Shown one piece after another: positions 1-9,595 of a stretch of DNA of 64,000 nucleotides (position 1 is the first letter of the stretch; each line of letters opens with the position of its first letter). The DNA comes from a bacterium (lineage in GTDB: Bacteria > AUK180): the NCBI GenBank assembly GCA_023144005.1, contig JAGLGN010000017.1, positions 1-64,000 on the forward strand. Direction: 5' to 3'. A program made the position numbers and the translations under genes. The notes beneath the pieces are model-generated. The model saw only the letters and a program-made list of their open reading frames with translations, did not search any database and had not been told where the DNA came from.

Positions 1-10
1 TGAAAAGACG

Positions 11-65
11 GATCAAAACTCCATTAAATAATCTTTATTCAATTGTCAATTTCACATTGACAATT
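11..65. repeat. Dispersed repeat ending in a perfect hairpin, copy 1
   Basis: This 55-bp stretch recurs almost exactly at 19411-19465 (one visible mismatch). It ends in a perfect 10-bp inverted repeat, aattgtcaat (41-50) and attgacaatt (56-65), around a 5-base loop. Both copies lie just past the 3' end of a minus-strand gene, so a transcript-end or mRNA-stability role is plausible. There is no run of U after the stem, so I do not call a standard terminator. Confidence 0.75.
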
Positions 66-145
66 ATAAGATAGGCTACAAATAAATTCTTATCTCAACC
101 TTGAACTTTTGAACATTTCAACTTTTGAACAATCTTTTTTCGTTA

Positions 146-844
146 CTACTCTACAAAGATATCAGCTCGTCTATTCTGGGCTCTTCCTTCTTCGGTCTCA
201 TTGTCCGCGACAGGATCCGATTCACCGAATCCTTTAATTGTGATATTCTCAACCGGGACACCCAGACCGATCAGGTAATTCATCACCGACTTGGCTCTCT
301 TAACTGAAAGTTTTTGATTATACTCATCGGTGAAAATGCTGTCCGCATGTCCGTTGATAGTATATTTAGCGGCGCTGGGATCCATAAGCGAAAAAACGCT
401 GTCTTCGATATTCATCTTCTCATCATCGCTAAGATCGGATTTATTCAGCGCATATGTCGGAGTATAGAGAATATAAGGATCGACGGGAGTATTATCTTCA
501 ACGTATACGGGCTCTTCAGCCACAACGTCTTCTTCTTCACCTTCAAGCCGGCCGAAAATTTCATTTGCTTCACTGTAGTTCTCTTCAGCTTTCACGAATG
601 TACTTGATGCTTCTTCAAAATCCTCTGAAGCGTCATCTATCTCCCTAAGAGAAACATCCTCTTCTTCTTCAACCCTTTCCATCACACCGTTAGCGGAAGT
701 ATAGAGTCCTTGGGCCTCATCAAATTCGTGTCCGGCCGTGTCAAAAAGGTCAGCGGCATGGTCAAGTTCTTCCAGAGTAGGCTCTTCCGCGAATACCGCG
801 GTCATGCAGAAAACAAGTAAAACGATCAACAATAATTTCTTCAT
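146..844 (-). CDS. OmpA-domain envelope protein
   Basis: Predicted exported protein of 232 residues that should hold peptidoglycan through a C-terminal OmpA-like domain. The N-terminus is a clear signal peptide (MKKLLLIVLLVFC then a likely AFA cleavage site). Residues about 25-110 are acidic and helix-rich, with repeated DDA/EEA patterns that suggest coiled coil. The last 85 residues carry the OmpA pattern, with TINGHAD, a central RAKSVMNYL helix, GFGESDP and the closing NRRADIF. The start chosen is the ATG at 844 after GAGGA; a TTG one codon upstream is less likely. It is the last gene of the long minus-strand run but has its own 73-nt gap with a promoter-like sequence and a CRP-like box. 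It is smaller than true OmpA and has no N-terminal beta-barrel, so it is closer to Pal or OmpA-like accessory proteins. Confidence 0.85.
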   Translation of the reverse strand: MKKLLLIVLLVFCMTAVFAEEPTLEELDHAADLFDTAGHEFDEAQGLYTSANGVMERVEEEEDVSLREIDDASEDFEEASSTFVKAEENYSEANEIFGRLEGEEEDVVAEEPVYVEDNTPVDPYILYTPTYALNKSDLSDDEKMNIEDSVFSLMDPSAAKYTINGHADSIFTDEYNQKLSVKRAKSVMNYLIGLGVPVENITIKGFGESDPVADNETEEGRAQNRRADIFVE

Positions 845-867
845 CAAATCCTCTTCATTTTGAAGAT

Positions 868-896
868 AGTATATTGATAATTCTGGATTAAATCAA
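868..896 (-). promoter_or_regulatory. Sigma-70-type promoter for the OmpA-domain gene
   Basis: On the minus strand TTGATT (891-896) and TATACT (868-873) are separated by exactly 17 bases. The predicted leader to the ATG at 844 is about 17 bases and includes the GAGGA ribosome site. It is supported by position in the only sizeable gap of this gene run, not by experiment. Confidence 0.45.
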
Positions 897-903
897 GGGG
901 AAA

Positions 904-919
904 TGTGATAAATATCACT
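904..919. promoter_or_regulatory. CRP-like operator upstream of the OmpA-domain gene
   Basis: TGTGATAAATATCACT matches the CRP/FNR-family layout TGTGA-N6-TCACA at all but the last base. Its core GTGATA-AA-TATCAC is a perfect palindrome. It is centred near -50 relative to the predicted transcription start of the OmpA-domain gene and touches the stop codon of lnt. No CRP gene is in this window; a class III nucleotide cyclase is present at 39.5-41.4 kb. Confidence 0.4.
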
Positions 920-2390
920 AAAGATAGTAGATTTTTTTCTTTCTTCTGAATATCAAAGAAAATAGAGAGATGAGGAAAATGAAATATACGGGGAAATATC
1001 CCCAAATATTGTATAGCGTTCTGCCGCTGTGTATGAATGAATTCACATAGTAGGTACCTTCCTCATCCAGAGGGCTTTCAAATCCGATCTTGCCGTTTCG
1101 GGAAACATGAGCGGATCTCCCGGCATTGGAAACCTTTATCAGGTCTCTTCTGTTCTCGATCGCCCGGTAAGCCGATACCGCGAGAAGATCCCTCGAAGTG
1201 GCGCTTTTTTCGAACCACGCTTCATTTGAGAGATTGATCAGTAGTCCGGCGCCCTCCTTTACAGAGTGCTGGACATAATGAGGGAATATGGCTTCATAAC
1301 AAATGCTTATGCCAAGCTCGCCGTTTTTCGTTTGAATACAATAAGAGCCGGGAAAGGTCTGTATCCCCTTACCGAGTATCAACTTTTCCGCGCCGGGTAT
1401 GGGAGAATACTCGGCGAACGGGGACAGTTTCTTCTTGATATATATACCTTTGATCTTACCTTCTTCCAGGTAGAAAGCGGTGTTGAACTTCTTTGATGCC
1501 GGATAATCATAATAATACTGTTCATCGTAATAAGGATTCCCCATGAGAATAGGGATGGTATTCGCCCCGGCGATGCTGGAAAGGTAGAGCGGGCTCTTTG
1601 TGATATCAAAACCGTAGGCGGTTTCCGGCAGAATTATCAGCTCTATCCCCTTTTTAACTCCGCGAATCATAGCATTGATGCTTTTTCTCGTTTCTTCGAG
1701 ATATGTAGCATTCCATTTTTTATCCGGAGAGACTGCGGGCTGGATGATGGCGGTCCTGAGCAATATCCCGTCATCATTGCACCTCAACATCGTTACTCCG
1801 CCGTATACGAGATTAATGGCAAAGAGCAATAATATGAATACCGTAAGCTTGGGTTTATCGCTCTGCTTCTCAAAAAAGAAACTGAAAAGAGCTAGGTTCA
1901 CGGCGATGATGAATATGGAGATCAGATACATCGACCCGATGTCAGCGGCCTGTATCAGCGGTAAATACCTGTATAGGGCGGCGGCGAAAGTAGTTCCTGT
2001 AAATCCTCCCAGAATAGTACCCCTTACGAGTTCCAATACCGCGAATATAGATGCCGAAAGAAGGATTCCCCTGATGCCTGAAACAGTTTTGAAAAACAGC
2101 TTCAAGAACAGGCCCCAGATGCCGTAGTAGAGGGAAATGTACAGCATCAGAACAAGGGCGACCTTCCATGACCAGATCATAGCGATCCACTGATACTGTA
2201 ATACGTGAAAGCCGAATGCGGCGACAGAAAACATCAGAAAGGTTCCGAACGGCCCGCATTTTCTTGTACCCGCGAGGATGGGGATCAGAGCGACAAAGGA
2301 AATGATCCCGAAATTCCATGAGGTATTGAAGGATATCCTCAATAGTAATATAGTGAATAGGACGGCTAAGAACCTACTTAAGAACTTCAT
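918..2390 (-). CDS. lnt: Apolipoprotein N-acyltransferase
   Basis: Adds the third acyl chain to the N-terminal cysteine of outer-membrane lipoproteins, acting in the inner membrane with its active site facing the periplasm. The first about 200 residues are a series of hydrophobic segments and the C-terminal half is a nitrilase-type domain. The catalytic Glu-Lys-Cys triad is visible: E256 in ILPETAYG, K321 in KKKLSPFAEYSP, and C364 in ISICYEAIFP. The length of 490 residues is normal for the family. The start overlaps the end of the upstream lipoprotein gene by 17 bases. Its presence, with the Lol-type transporter in the same gene run, indicates a full three-acyl lipoprotein pathway to the outer membrane. 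Confidence 0.95.
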   Translation of the reverse strand: MKFLSRFLAVLFTILLLRISFNTSWNFGIISFVALIPILAGTRKCGPFGTFLMFSVAAFGFHVLQYQWIAMIWSWKVALVLMLYISLYYGIWGLFLKLFFKTVSGIRGILLSASIFAVLELVRGTILGGFTGTTFAAALYRYLPLIQAADIGSMYLISIFIIAVNLALFSFFFEKQSDKPKLTVFILLLFAINLVYGGVTMLRCNDDGILLRTAIIQPAVSPDKKWNATYLEETRKSINAMIRGVKKGIELIILPETAYGFDITKSPLYLSSIAGANTIPILMGNPYYDEQYYYDYPASKKFNTAFYLEEGKIKGIYIKKKLSPFAEYSPIPGAEKLILGKGIQTFPGSYCIQTKNGELGISICYEAIFPHYVQHSVKEGAGLLINLSNEAWFEKSATSRDLLAVSAYRAIENRRDLIKVSNAGRSAHVSRNGKIGFESPLDEEGTYYVNSFIHSGRTLYNIWGYFPVYFIFLISLFSLIFRRKKKIYYL

Positions 2391-3774
2391 TTTTCACCAC
2401 AAAGATATTTCTGTACAACTCGCAAACAATGGATTCATTCGTGAAATCACAATTCATACCGGGAATTGAGAGCGGGGTCTTGATGAATTTACCGCCATGC
2501 AGTCGGTATATCCCCTTTTCATAGATGCTTACAAAAATACTTTCCGTATCAATTCTTATATCAGTTGTAAGCCCGATGGCCTGAAGCTTTTCAAAGGCAC
2601 CGGCTTTATATGTATAAAGGCCTTCATCCGAAAGTATATATACGGTACCGTCTTCAAGTTCAATCATCTTCGATATGCCCCTGAACGGCGCCTTGACGGA
2701 TGTAAGGCCCTCTTCTGACAGCGTGTACAAGCCTGAGCGGTAGGATGACACCAGCCCTCTTTTAAAGAGCATATCGGAGAAATAGAACTCCTCCTCCAGC
2801 AAGAAAGGCTTCTTCTCCATATCATATATCCCGTTCACGCCGAAGATATAATGTTCGCTTGCCCTCAATATCTCATCACCGGAAAAATCTTCTCCGTCCA
2901 TGTTCCTGAATATCGCTTTTCCATCTATGAATGCGCTGACCAGGCCATCTCCCCATCTGGACCATTTATTGTCAGAATAGGAAAATACGCCGTTTTCAAA
3001 GGTCGAGACAATGAGGCCGCTGCCGTTTGAAAAGGTAGCGTAGATCTGCCCGTGTACATAGTTTTTATGCGGGGTGGAGATCAGATCTCCGGAAATATCA
3101 AATACGCCGTCACCTAAAAAGACGATTTGCTCTGCCGATATATTTACAATAGACCTCACATTTCTGTCTTCAAGAAATAGTCGGCTGTTCAAATATACAT
3201 CTCCGTTTATATCCAGGGCGTAACGCCGGTCGCCGAAAAAATAATTAATACTGAATTCATTTTCGTCTGCACATGAATTCAAAAGAGCGGGAACAATATC
3301 CTTCTTTTCGGCCTGGTACAATTTCCCGTCACAGCGGAATACCTTTCTATCTCCCAGACACAACGGTATGTATTCTCCCTTGAAAACAGTCTGCTCATTG
3401 CTTTTCAGATCGTACAATACCAATTTATCGGCGTATATGAGCCATGCTTCGGGTGAATTGATATCAGGTATCACATCAATGATACTGCCTTCGAACACTA
3501 TGCGTTTTTTCAATTGAAGATCTTCATCGAAGATCAATAAGCCCTTACGGTGAATTACATATATTGAATCATCAAGATATCTCGCGTCTAAAAAGCCGCC
3601 GAGCCCTAGCTCGAGAACCCCCACAGATCTGCTGTCTTTGTAAATATTAAGCGCATCCATGACCAGACCGGCCTCGGGTATATACGCCCTGACGGCCAAA
3701 CAGCCGGCAGAAGAAACAGCGGAAATTGTTCCAATGATCAGAACTAAGAGAAAAGCTATTTTACTGCGATACAA
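2374..3774 (-). CDS. Putative lipoprotein, beta-propeller-like
   Basis: Protein of 466 residues that I cannot assign to a named family. The N-terminus is a hydrophobic signal with a lipobox-like end (VSSAGC), so it is likely a lipoprotein. The rest is a regular run of short beta-strand repeats of the type GLYTLSEEGL, DEGLYTYKAGAF and KGIYRLHGGKF, which suggests a beta-propeller of the WD/PQQ or two-component-regulator-propeller kind. The only start keeping the signal peptide is a TTG at 3774, which overlaps the end of the upstream gene by 19 bases. It lies directly before lnt, which would acylate it. Function unknown; surface or periplasmic binding is a guess. Confidence 0.7.
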   Translation of the reverse strand: MYRSKIAFLLVLIIGTISAVSSAGCLAVRAYIPEAGLVMDALNIYKDSRSVGVLELGLGGFLDARYLDDSIYVIHRKGLLIFDEDLQLKKRIVFEGSIIDVIPDINSPEAWLIYADKLVLYDLKSNEQTVFKGEYIPLCLGDRKVFRCDGKLYQAEKKDIVPALLNSCADENEFSINYFFGDRRYALDINGDVYLNSRLFLEDRNVRSIVNISAEQIVFLGDGVFDISGDLISTPHKNYVHGQIYATFSNGSGLIVSTFENGVFSYSDNKWSRWGDGLVSAFIDGKAIFRNMDGEDFSGDEILRASEHYIFGVNGIYDMEKKPFLLEEEFYFSDMLFKRGLVSSYRSGLYTLSEEGLTSVKAPFRGISKMIELEDGTVYILSDEGLYTYKAGAFEKLQAIGLTTDIRIDTESIFVSIYEKGIYRLHGGKFIKTPLSIPGMNCDFTNESIVCELYRNIFVVKNEVLK

Positions 3775-3986
3775 GTTACGGTACGCGTAATCCCCTGGAT
3801 CTTCCTGATCCTGTTTATCATGAAGGAGGTTAATTTTTCAATATTCTCTTCCTGAACGAAAACAATAATATCATGAAGTCCGGTAACTATATGCGCATTG
3901 GATACCTCAGGAAATCGGTTCAATTCCTCAAGTACGCGCTCATCTGCTTTTCCATCAGTGTTGATCAATAGATATGCTCCGATCAT
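3756..3986 (-). CDS. Stand-alone Lrp/AsnC ligand-binding (RAM) domain protein
   Basis: A 76-residue protein matching only the effector-binding alpha-beta domain of Lrp/AsnC regulators (GAYLLINTDGKADERVLEEL, then VTGLHDIIVFV). No DNA-binding helix-turn-helix is present and there is no room for one, since the upstream stop is 10 bases away. It starts at an ATG with GGAG five bases before. Such stand-alone domains form dimers or octamers and bind amino acids or modulate full-length Lrp proteins. It sits between a diguanylate cyclase and a lipoprotein in a tight operon, so its target is not evident. Confidence 0.8.
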   Translation of the reverse strand: MIGAYLLINTDGKADERVLEELNRFPEVSNAHIVTGLHDIIVFVQEENIEKLTSFMINRIRKIQGITRTVTCIAVK

Positions 3987-3996
3987 ATATTCTCCT

Positions 3997-6180
3997 TTAG
4001 GCTAGTTCAACCCTATTTTTTCCGTTCTTTTTGGCTCTGTACAAGGCATTATCCACCGCTTGTATAAGTTCCTCGTCCTCGGTGGCATCCTCAGGGAATG
4101 TCGCGACACCCGAAGAAATGGTAATGGAAATAAATTTGCCCGGGGAGTTCAGCATCGGCACCTGATTGGCTTCGACTGCCTTCAGAAGCCTTTCAGCGCT
4201 TTCTATTGTCTGTTTTTTCTTCGTTTCAGGAAGAATTATAATGAATTCCTCTCCGCCGTATCGGGCTAAAATATCCGTATCCCTCATTTCCTTGCGCATT
4301 ATCCTTGCCAGCTCCTTCAACACCTCATCACCTTGCGGATGGCCGTATGTGTCGTTGACGCTTTTAAAATTGTCAATATCTATCATGATAACTGAGAAGG
4401 GGTGATTGTACCGTCTTGCTCTGGAAAGTTCTCTTTGAAGCGATTCCCTGAAAATACGGTAATTATAGAGTTTCGTCATCTCATCGGTTTTCGCCAGCTT
4501 GGCCGTCTGCTGGAAAAGCTGATTATTCTTGATGGCGATACCCAATTGATTGGCGACCAGGCTGAGAAGCTCGATATCATGCGATGTAAAAGCGTTCTTT
4601 CTTCCGGATTCAACATCAAGCACACCCAGTATATTATCTTTACCGAATCGGATAGCAACCGCCAATTCACTCATAGCGCTGCTGACGCCTTTAACATATC
4701 TGGGGTCCTGCGCGACATCATTCACGATCTGGGATATTCCCGTTTTCGCGACCCATCCGGTGATGCCGTCCCTGCCTATCTTCAGTTTTACATCGGAGGA
4801 AATATTGACATCATAACCGATACTCGCGGATATCTTAAGGTGGTCCTCCTCTCTTAAGAGAATGGCGACATTCAAATATCCCAAAGAATTTTTAATAATA
4901 TTGGCAACTGTATTCAGATAGCCCTCTTCTCCGCTCAGTTTCGTAATGACCTCATTAACGGCATAGACCATTCTGATCCTCTTGTAGAGATTATTCAACT
5001 CCTGATAATTGGTAATATTTTGTATAGCGAAACCAGCGGTATTAATAAAAACCAGAAGCTCGTTCAGCACATCTTCAACAGGTATCCTTCTATTCTCCGG
5101 CCGGTCAACCGTGAAGTATCCGAGTATATCGCCCTCTCTTCCGTGAATAGGAAAGAGGATAATATCACTGGGGCTCCAATTTCCGTCCCGTAGGGTTTGA
5201 AGCTCTTCCTTGTCTTCCAGTGTCAAAGTATAACTGGAAGTTGAAACTCTTTCTATATAAGCTCCCGGTATGTAATATCCGCCGGTGATCTTGAATTCCT
5301 CTCTGAGAAGCTTATCGACATCGCCCATGGGAACCTTCTGAGGACGAACAACATCCCATTCCGAGGTGGTAAGACCGGCGTACGCCGCGCGCTTGAAAAC
5401 ATTCTCCCCTTTGTCGAATGTGGAAAGCAGAACCACATCACAATTCAACACATTCTTGACGCCCTCCACGATAAAAGTAAGAATATTTCCAACATCCTTT
5501 GAATAAACTATCTCGGAGGTTATCTCATGGAGTTGCTCCAATTGCTGCTTCTTTCTTTTCAGGCGATTTATGCCCTTCTTTGCCTTATCCAGTTCAATGA
5601 TCTCCCGATTCGTAACATAGAGAGGTGTCAGCAATGTCTTGGTCATAAACGGTATCATTGTAAGAACAAGTCCGTATAAGAGCAATTCAAAAATATATTC
5701 GAAGCTGAAACTATTTCCGAATATAATAAAAATCAACTGTATCATAAAGAACATGGTTATCTCTAAGAGGACAACCTTATTGGGGAAAAGGAATGTAACA
5801 GCTATTATCTCCATAATAAGTATAAGAGTAAAGGGAGAAGTTATCCCTCCGATAAACGGAGTGAAAAAGGAAAGAAAGAGAATATCCATCGTATTGTTTA
5901 ACAAATGAGTGCGATAAAGCATCTTATTGATCTTTTCAGGAAGAGAGTTCTTTTTCAGCATTCCCCTTGCGTACACATTGGAGATCGTGTTAAAGATAAA
6001 TGACAAACTCAGCGGAATACCAAGCCATATGGGGTGCAGATATCCCGCGTCCCGATTGTAATTGTAATACAGCAGGTACATGAAAAAGATTATCGGATTA
6101 ACAAAATACCGGACATAGTAATTATTGTAAAATGTCCTGTTTATAAGTTTTTTATGTTCCTCTACGGAAGTGGTATCCAA
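3997..6180 (-). CDS. Membrane GAF-GAF-GGDEF diguanylate cyclase
   Basis: Predicted to make cyclic di-GMP from two GTP. Residues about 20-190 contain around six hydrophobic segments, followed by a short coiled coil and two GAF-type sensor domains (about 215-385 and 400-545). The C-terminal GGDEF domain has the active-site signature GGEEF, and RDTD five residues upstream forms the product-inhibition I-site (RxxD). The start is a TTG at 6180, supported by AGAGGAT eight bases upstream; it overlaps the end of the urocanate hydratase gene by 19 bases. The next in-frame ATG would cut into the first membrane segment. An HD-GYP protein at 36.4-37.4 kb could be an opposing phosphodiesterase. Confidence 0.9.
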   Translation of the reverse strand: MDTTSVEEHKKLINRTFYNNYYVRYFVNPIIFFMYLLYYNYNRDAGYLHPIWLGIPLSLSFIFNTISNVYARGMLKKNSLPEKINKMLYRTHLLNNTMDILFLSFFTPFIGGITSPFTLILIMEIIAVTFLFPNKVVLLEITMFFMIQLIFIIFGNSFSFEYIFELLLYGLVLTMIPFMTKTLLTPLYVTNREIIELDKAKKGINRLKRKKQQLEQLHEITSEIVYSKDVGNILTFIVEGVKNVLNCDVVLLSTFDKGENVFKRAAYAGLTTSEWDVVRPQKVPMGDVDKLLREEFKITGGYYIPGAYIERVSTSSYTLTLEDKEELQTLRDGNWSPSDIILFPIHGREGDILGYFTVDRPENRRIPVEDVLNELLVFINTAGFAIQNITNYQELNNLYKRIRMVYAVNEVITKLSGEEGYLNTVANIIKNSLGYLNVAILLREEDHLKISASIGYDVNISSDVKLKIGRDGITGWVAKTGISQIVNDVAQDPRYVKGVSSAMSELAVAIRFGKDNILGVLDVESGRKNAFTSHDIELLSLVANQLGIAIKNNQLFQQTAKLAKTDEMTKLYNYRIFRESLQRELSRARRYNHPFSVIMIDIDNFKSVNDTYGHPQGDEVLKELARIMRKEMRDTDILARYGGEEFIIILPETKKKQTIESAERLLKAVEANQVPMLNSPGKFISITISSGVATFPEDATEDEELIQAVDNALYRAKKNGKNRVELA

Positions 6181-7811
6181 ATTTTATCCTCTTTTGCTCT
6201 CTCGATCGCCAGTTCATATCCCGCGTCGGCATGTCTTACAACGCCCAGTCCGGGATCATTATTGAGAGCTCTTTCAATTTTTTCATCGGCTAGATCTGTG
6301 CCGTCGGCGACTAGAACTAAACCGGAATGTATGGAATATCCTATTCCCACACCGCCGCCATGGTGGACGGAAACCCAGGTCGCGCCTGATGAAGCCGCCA
6401 GCAGAGCATTCAATATCGGCCAATCAGCGATAGCGTCGGAGCCGTCCTTCATTGCTTCTGTCTCTCTATTGGGGCTGGCGACGGAGCCCGTATCATGATG
6501 ATCCCTTCCGATCACGATGGGCGCTTTTACCTTGCCCGTTCTGACCAGGTCATTTATTACATGCGCCATCTTCGCCCTCTCTCCATGTTCAAGCCAGCAG
6601 ATTCTCGCGGGCAGGCCCTGAAAAGCAACCTTTTCCTTTGCCAGGCCTATCCATCTTTTCAGATGCTCTTTCTCTGGAAAGGTCTTCAGCAGAGCGTCAT
6701 CCGTTATATAAATATCTTCCGGATCACCTGATAGCGCCGCCCAGCGGAAAGGCCCGCTGCCTATTGAAAAGAATTTCCTTATATATTTGGGCACATAGCC
6801 GACGATATCAAAGGCGTTCTCTATCCCCGCTTCCTGAGCCCGTGCGCGAATATTGTTGCCGTAATCGAAGACCGAAGCACCGAGTTCCTGCAGGTCAAGC
6901 ATCGCCTGAACATGAACAGCAACCGTTTCATAAGATCTTTTTAAATATAATTCGGGGTCTTTTTCTCTGAGAGCGACCGCCTGCTCGTAAGTATATCCGG
7001 TGGGATAATATCCGTTCATCATGTCATGCGCTGAGGTCTGGTCCGTAACGATATCAGGCACGATATTCCTCTTGACTAGCTCCGAAAATATATCCGCCGC
7101 ATTCGCGTGCAGCCCTATGGAGATGGCTTTTCCTTCTTTGATCGCGTCATCCTTCATCTTCAACGCTTCATCCAGGGAATCTGTCCAAGTATCCAGATAT
7201 CTGTCTTTGATCCTTCGGTCGATAGCCCATTTATTTATCTCAACAAGTATGGCTACACCGGCGTTCATTGTAACGGCAAGCGGCTGAGCACCGCCCATCT
7301 CGCCCAATCCGGCGCTGAGCACCCATTTCCCTTTAAGCGTACCACCGTAGGATTCAGCGACCGCTCTGAGCGTTTCGAAGGTACCCTGTAAAATGCCTTG
7401 TGTTCCAATGTATATCCAGGACCCGGCGGTCATCTGGCCGTACATAATAAGTCCCTTATCTTCCAATTCCTTGAAATATTCGTCCGTCGCCCATTTGGGA
7501 ACAAGCAGTGAATTCGCGATCAGTACACGGGGAGCCCAGATATTGGTCCTGAAAACCGCGACGGGCTTACCCGATTGAACCAGAAGTGTCTGGTCGGCAT
7601 CCATGTCTTGAAGGGTCTTTACTATCGCGTCGAAAGATTCCCAGTTTCTCGCCGCTTTACCGGTTCCTCCGTACACTATCAGATTATCAGGATCCTTGGC
7701 CACATCAGGGTCAAGATTGTTCATCAACATCCTCAAAGGTGCTTCAAGCTGCCAGTTTTTACAGGATATTGCCGTGCCTGTGGGTGATTTAATAACTCTT
7801 CTACCGGGCAT
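6162..7811 (-). CDS. hutU: Urocanate hydratase
   Basis: Cytoplasmic NAD+-dependent enzyme of histidine breakdown that turns urocanate into 4-imidazolone-5-propionate. The 549-residue length matches the family. Recognisable segments include [15 protein letters not shown], the [17 protein letters not shown] block, and the late [17 protein letters not shown] and [11 protein letters not shown] motifs. The ATG at 7811 follows GGAGG by four bases. No other histidine-utilisation gene (hutH, hutI, hutG) is nearby, and it lies between a lipopolysaccharide permease and a diguanylate cyclase, so the rest of the pathway must be elsewhere or absent. Confidence 0.95.
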   Translation of the reverse strand: MPGRRVIKSPTGTAISCKNWQLEAPLRMLMNNLDPDVAKDPDNLIVYGGTGKAARNWESFDAIVKTLQDMDADQTLLVQSGKPVAVFRTNIWAPRVLIANSLLVPKWATDEYFKELEDKGLIMYGQMTAGSWIYIGTQGILQGTFETLRAVAESYGGTLKGKWVLSAGLGEMGGAQPLAVTMNAGVAILVEINKWAIDRRIKDRYLDTWTDSLDEALKMKDDAIKEGKAISIGLHANAADIFSELVKRNIVPDIVTDQTSAHDMMNGYYPTGYTYEQAVALREKDPELYLKRSYETVAVHVQAMLDLQELGASVFDYGNNIRARAQEAGIENAFDIVGYVPKYIRKFFSIGSGPFRWAALSGDPEDIYITDDALLKTFPEKEHLKRWIGLAKEKVAFQGLPARICWLEHGERAKMAHVINDLVRTGKVKAPIVIGRDHHDTGSVASPNRETEAMKDGSDAIADWPILNALLAASSGATWVSVHHGGGVGIGYSIHSGLVLVADGTDLADEKIERALNNDPGLGVVRHADAGYELAIERAKEDKIWIPLP

Positions 7812-7832
7812 AATACCTCCAACCGATTGTCA

Positions 7833-8924
7833 TTATATCATTTTCCTCCGTATTTTCAAAAATAAATATATCCCGAAAAAGCATAAATTCGGTGCCCAGG
7901 CGGATAAGACGGGAGAAAGGGCGCCGCCGGTGCCGAGGGTATAGGAAAACCTGAACAATGATATATAAACCGCGATTATGATCAGGCCGTAACTCAGGAT
8001 ACTTCCGGTATTTCCACGCCTCATTCGAAAGCCCAGCGGGATACCGAATAAACTAATAATAAATATAAATACGGGATAAGCATTCCTTTCGTGGAGTTCA
8101 ACAAGAAATTTCACCGGCTCCTTGCCCATCGCGCGTATCGAAATTATGACCTTCCGCAACTCCTTGGAAGTAAATGTGGGCGGACGGACATTCCTGGTCG
8201 TAAAAAGTTCCGGCGAGATAGCGAGCTCCATCGGGAGAGATTCTACTTCCTGATAAGCCATGATATTGCCGTCTTTATCAAAGTCCCTGATCCTGACCTT
8301 AGTGAACGCCCATTTCCCGCTGCCCTGAAATAAGGCACTGCCGGCATCATAGCGCTTCAAGAGGCGAAGATCATCATCGAGTATGATCAATACCGGCCTG
8401 GACATCTGCTTTTTGAGAGAATTGTAATAATCAGAAAAAAGATACATATTCCCCCGTGCCTTTGAGATAATTCCAAGGTCCTTCCTCCCAAGCTCAGAAA
8501 AGTAATTGGCCTGCCCCATCAGCTCCACCTTGTATATGTGATATGCCTTGGCCTTGTATCTGGGAACGAATGTATTCACATTGAACCAGGTAGTCACGGA
8601 TAATAAGAAGATAAAGAGATAAACGGGGAAAAGTATTTTATTGGGATCGATGCCGGAGATCTCCATAACTATAAGTTCGCTGTCGCGTCCGAGCATACCC
8701 AACGCAAGCAGTATCGAAAAGAAAAGAATGAACGGCAGAAGGTCATTGAATATCTCAGGGAATTCATATATGTAGTACATGAATAATCTTCCTAGTAAAA
8801 AATTCTTCAATGAACCGATCTTTTCAATAAAATCTCCGATAATGAAAATGAAGTAGAAGGTAGATGTCATGATCAGGAAGTATTTCAGAAATTCCTTAAA
8901 GACATATCGCTGCAGTATCTTCAT
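7833..8924 (-). CDS. LptF/LptG-family permease
   Basis: Inner-membrane subunit of the LptB2FG type that extracts lipopolysaccharide toward the outer membrane. The 363 residues have the expected plan: two or three hydrophobic segments at the N-terminus, a periplasmic beta-rich middle (about 130-260), and three hydrophobic segments at the C-terminus. The FFSILLALGMLGRDSELIVM stretch is characteristic of the family. The ATG overlaps the stop of the LolD-like gene by four bases, so the two are probably translationally coupled. I cannot decide between LptF and LptG; a second copy is expected elsewhere. Confidence 0.85.
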   Translation of the reverse strand: MKILQRYVFKEFLKYFLIMTSTFYFIFIIGDFIEKIGSLKNFLLGRLFMYYIYEFPEIFNDLLPFILFFSILLALGMLGRDSELIVMEISGIDPNKILFPVYLFIFLLSVTTWFNVNTFVPRYKAKAYHIYKVELMGQANYFSELGRKDLGIISKARGNMYLFSDYYNSLKKQMSRPVLIILDDDLRLLKRYDAGSALFQGSGKWAFTKVRIRDFDKDGNIMAYQEVESLPMELAISPELFTTRNVRPPTFTSKELRKVIISIRAMGKEPVKFLVELHERNAYPVFIFIISLFGIPLGFRMRRGNTGSILSYGLIIIAVYISLFRFSYTLGTGGALSPVLSAWAPNLCFFGIYLFLKIRRKMI

Positions 8925-9595
8925 ATTTGTTCAAGTTTTCCGAAATTAAGGGCGTATTTTTTCTCTGTCCGGGAGGCAAATCCGCTGTTATGAGTGACCA
9001 GTACAAGTGTAGCGCCGAATTTATCGACGATATCGACCATGAGGGAGAATATCTTCTCACCGTTCTCATTGTCCAGCTCGCCAGTCGGTTCATCCGCGAA
9101 AAGTATCGTAGGAGAGTTGACCAGGGCCCGCGCGATCGCTATACGCTGCAGTTCGCCGCCCGATAATTCATTCGGATAATGATCCTTTCTGGGAAGCATG
9201 CCCACTTCATCAAGAAGATACTTCACCCTTTCCCGGTCCTCACTGCCGCCGATCATGGAAGGCAGAAGGACATTCTCAAATGCGGTCAATTCCTTCAAAA
9301 GATAATGAAATTGAAATACGAAGCCGAATTCACGGTTCCTGATATTTGAAAGCTCCTTATCCTTGTACCCGTAGAGGTCAATGCCCTTGTACATGACATT
9401 GCCCGATGTGGGATGGTCCAGACTGGCAAGTATGTGAAGCAAAGTGGATTTCCCCGACCCTGACACACCCACTATCCCGATGGTCTCATTCGATTTTATC
9501 TCCAGGTCTATGCCCTGAAGTACCTTGAGTTCATCATCAGCTCCGCTATTGTATGTTTTGTGAAGGTCTTTCACCTGAAGAATATTATTATTCAT
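8921..9595 (-). CDS. lolD: LolD-like ABC transporter ATPase
   Basis: ATP-binding subunit that would drive release of outer-membrane lipoproteins from the inner membrane. It has Walker A GVSGSGKST, the ABC signature LSGGELQR, Walker B ILFADEPTGELD and the switch histidine in VLVTHN. At 224 residues it is typical of the LolD/MacB/FtsE group. It overlaps the permease gene upstream by eight bases and the LptF/G gene downstream by four. Assignment to Lol rather than MacB rests on the LolC/E-type partner and on lnt in the same gene run. Confidence 0.88.
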   Translation of the reverse strand: MNNNILQVKDLHKTYNSGADDELKVLQGIDLEIKSNETIGIVGVSGSGKSTLLHILASLDHPTSGNVMYKGIDLYGYKDKELSNIRNREFGFVFQFHYLLKELTAFENVLLPSMIGGSEDRERVKYLLDEVGMLPRKDHYPNELSGGELQRIAIARALVNSPTILFADEPTGELDNENGEKIFSLMVDIVDKFGATLVLVTHNSGFASRTEKKYALNFGKLEQI

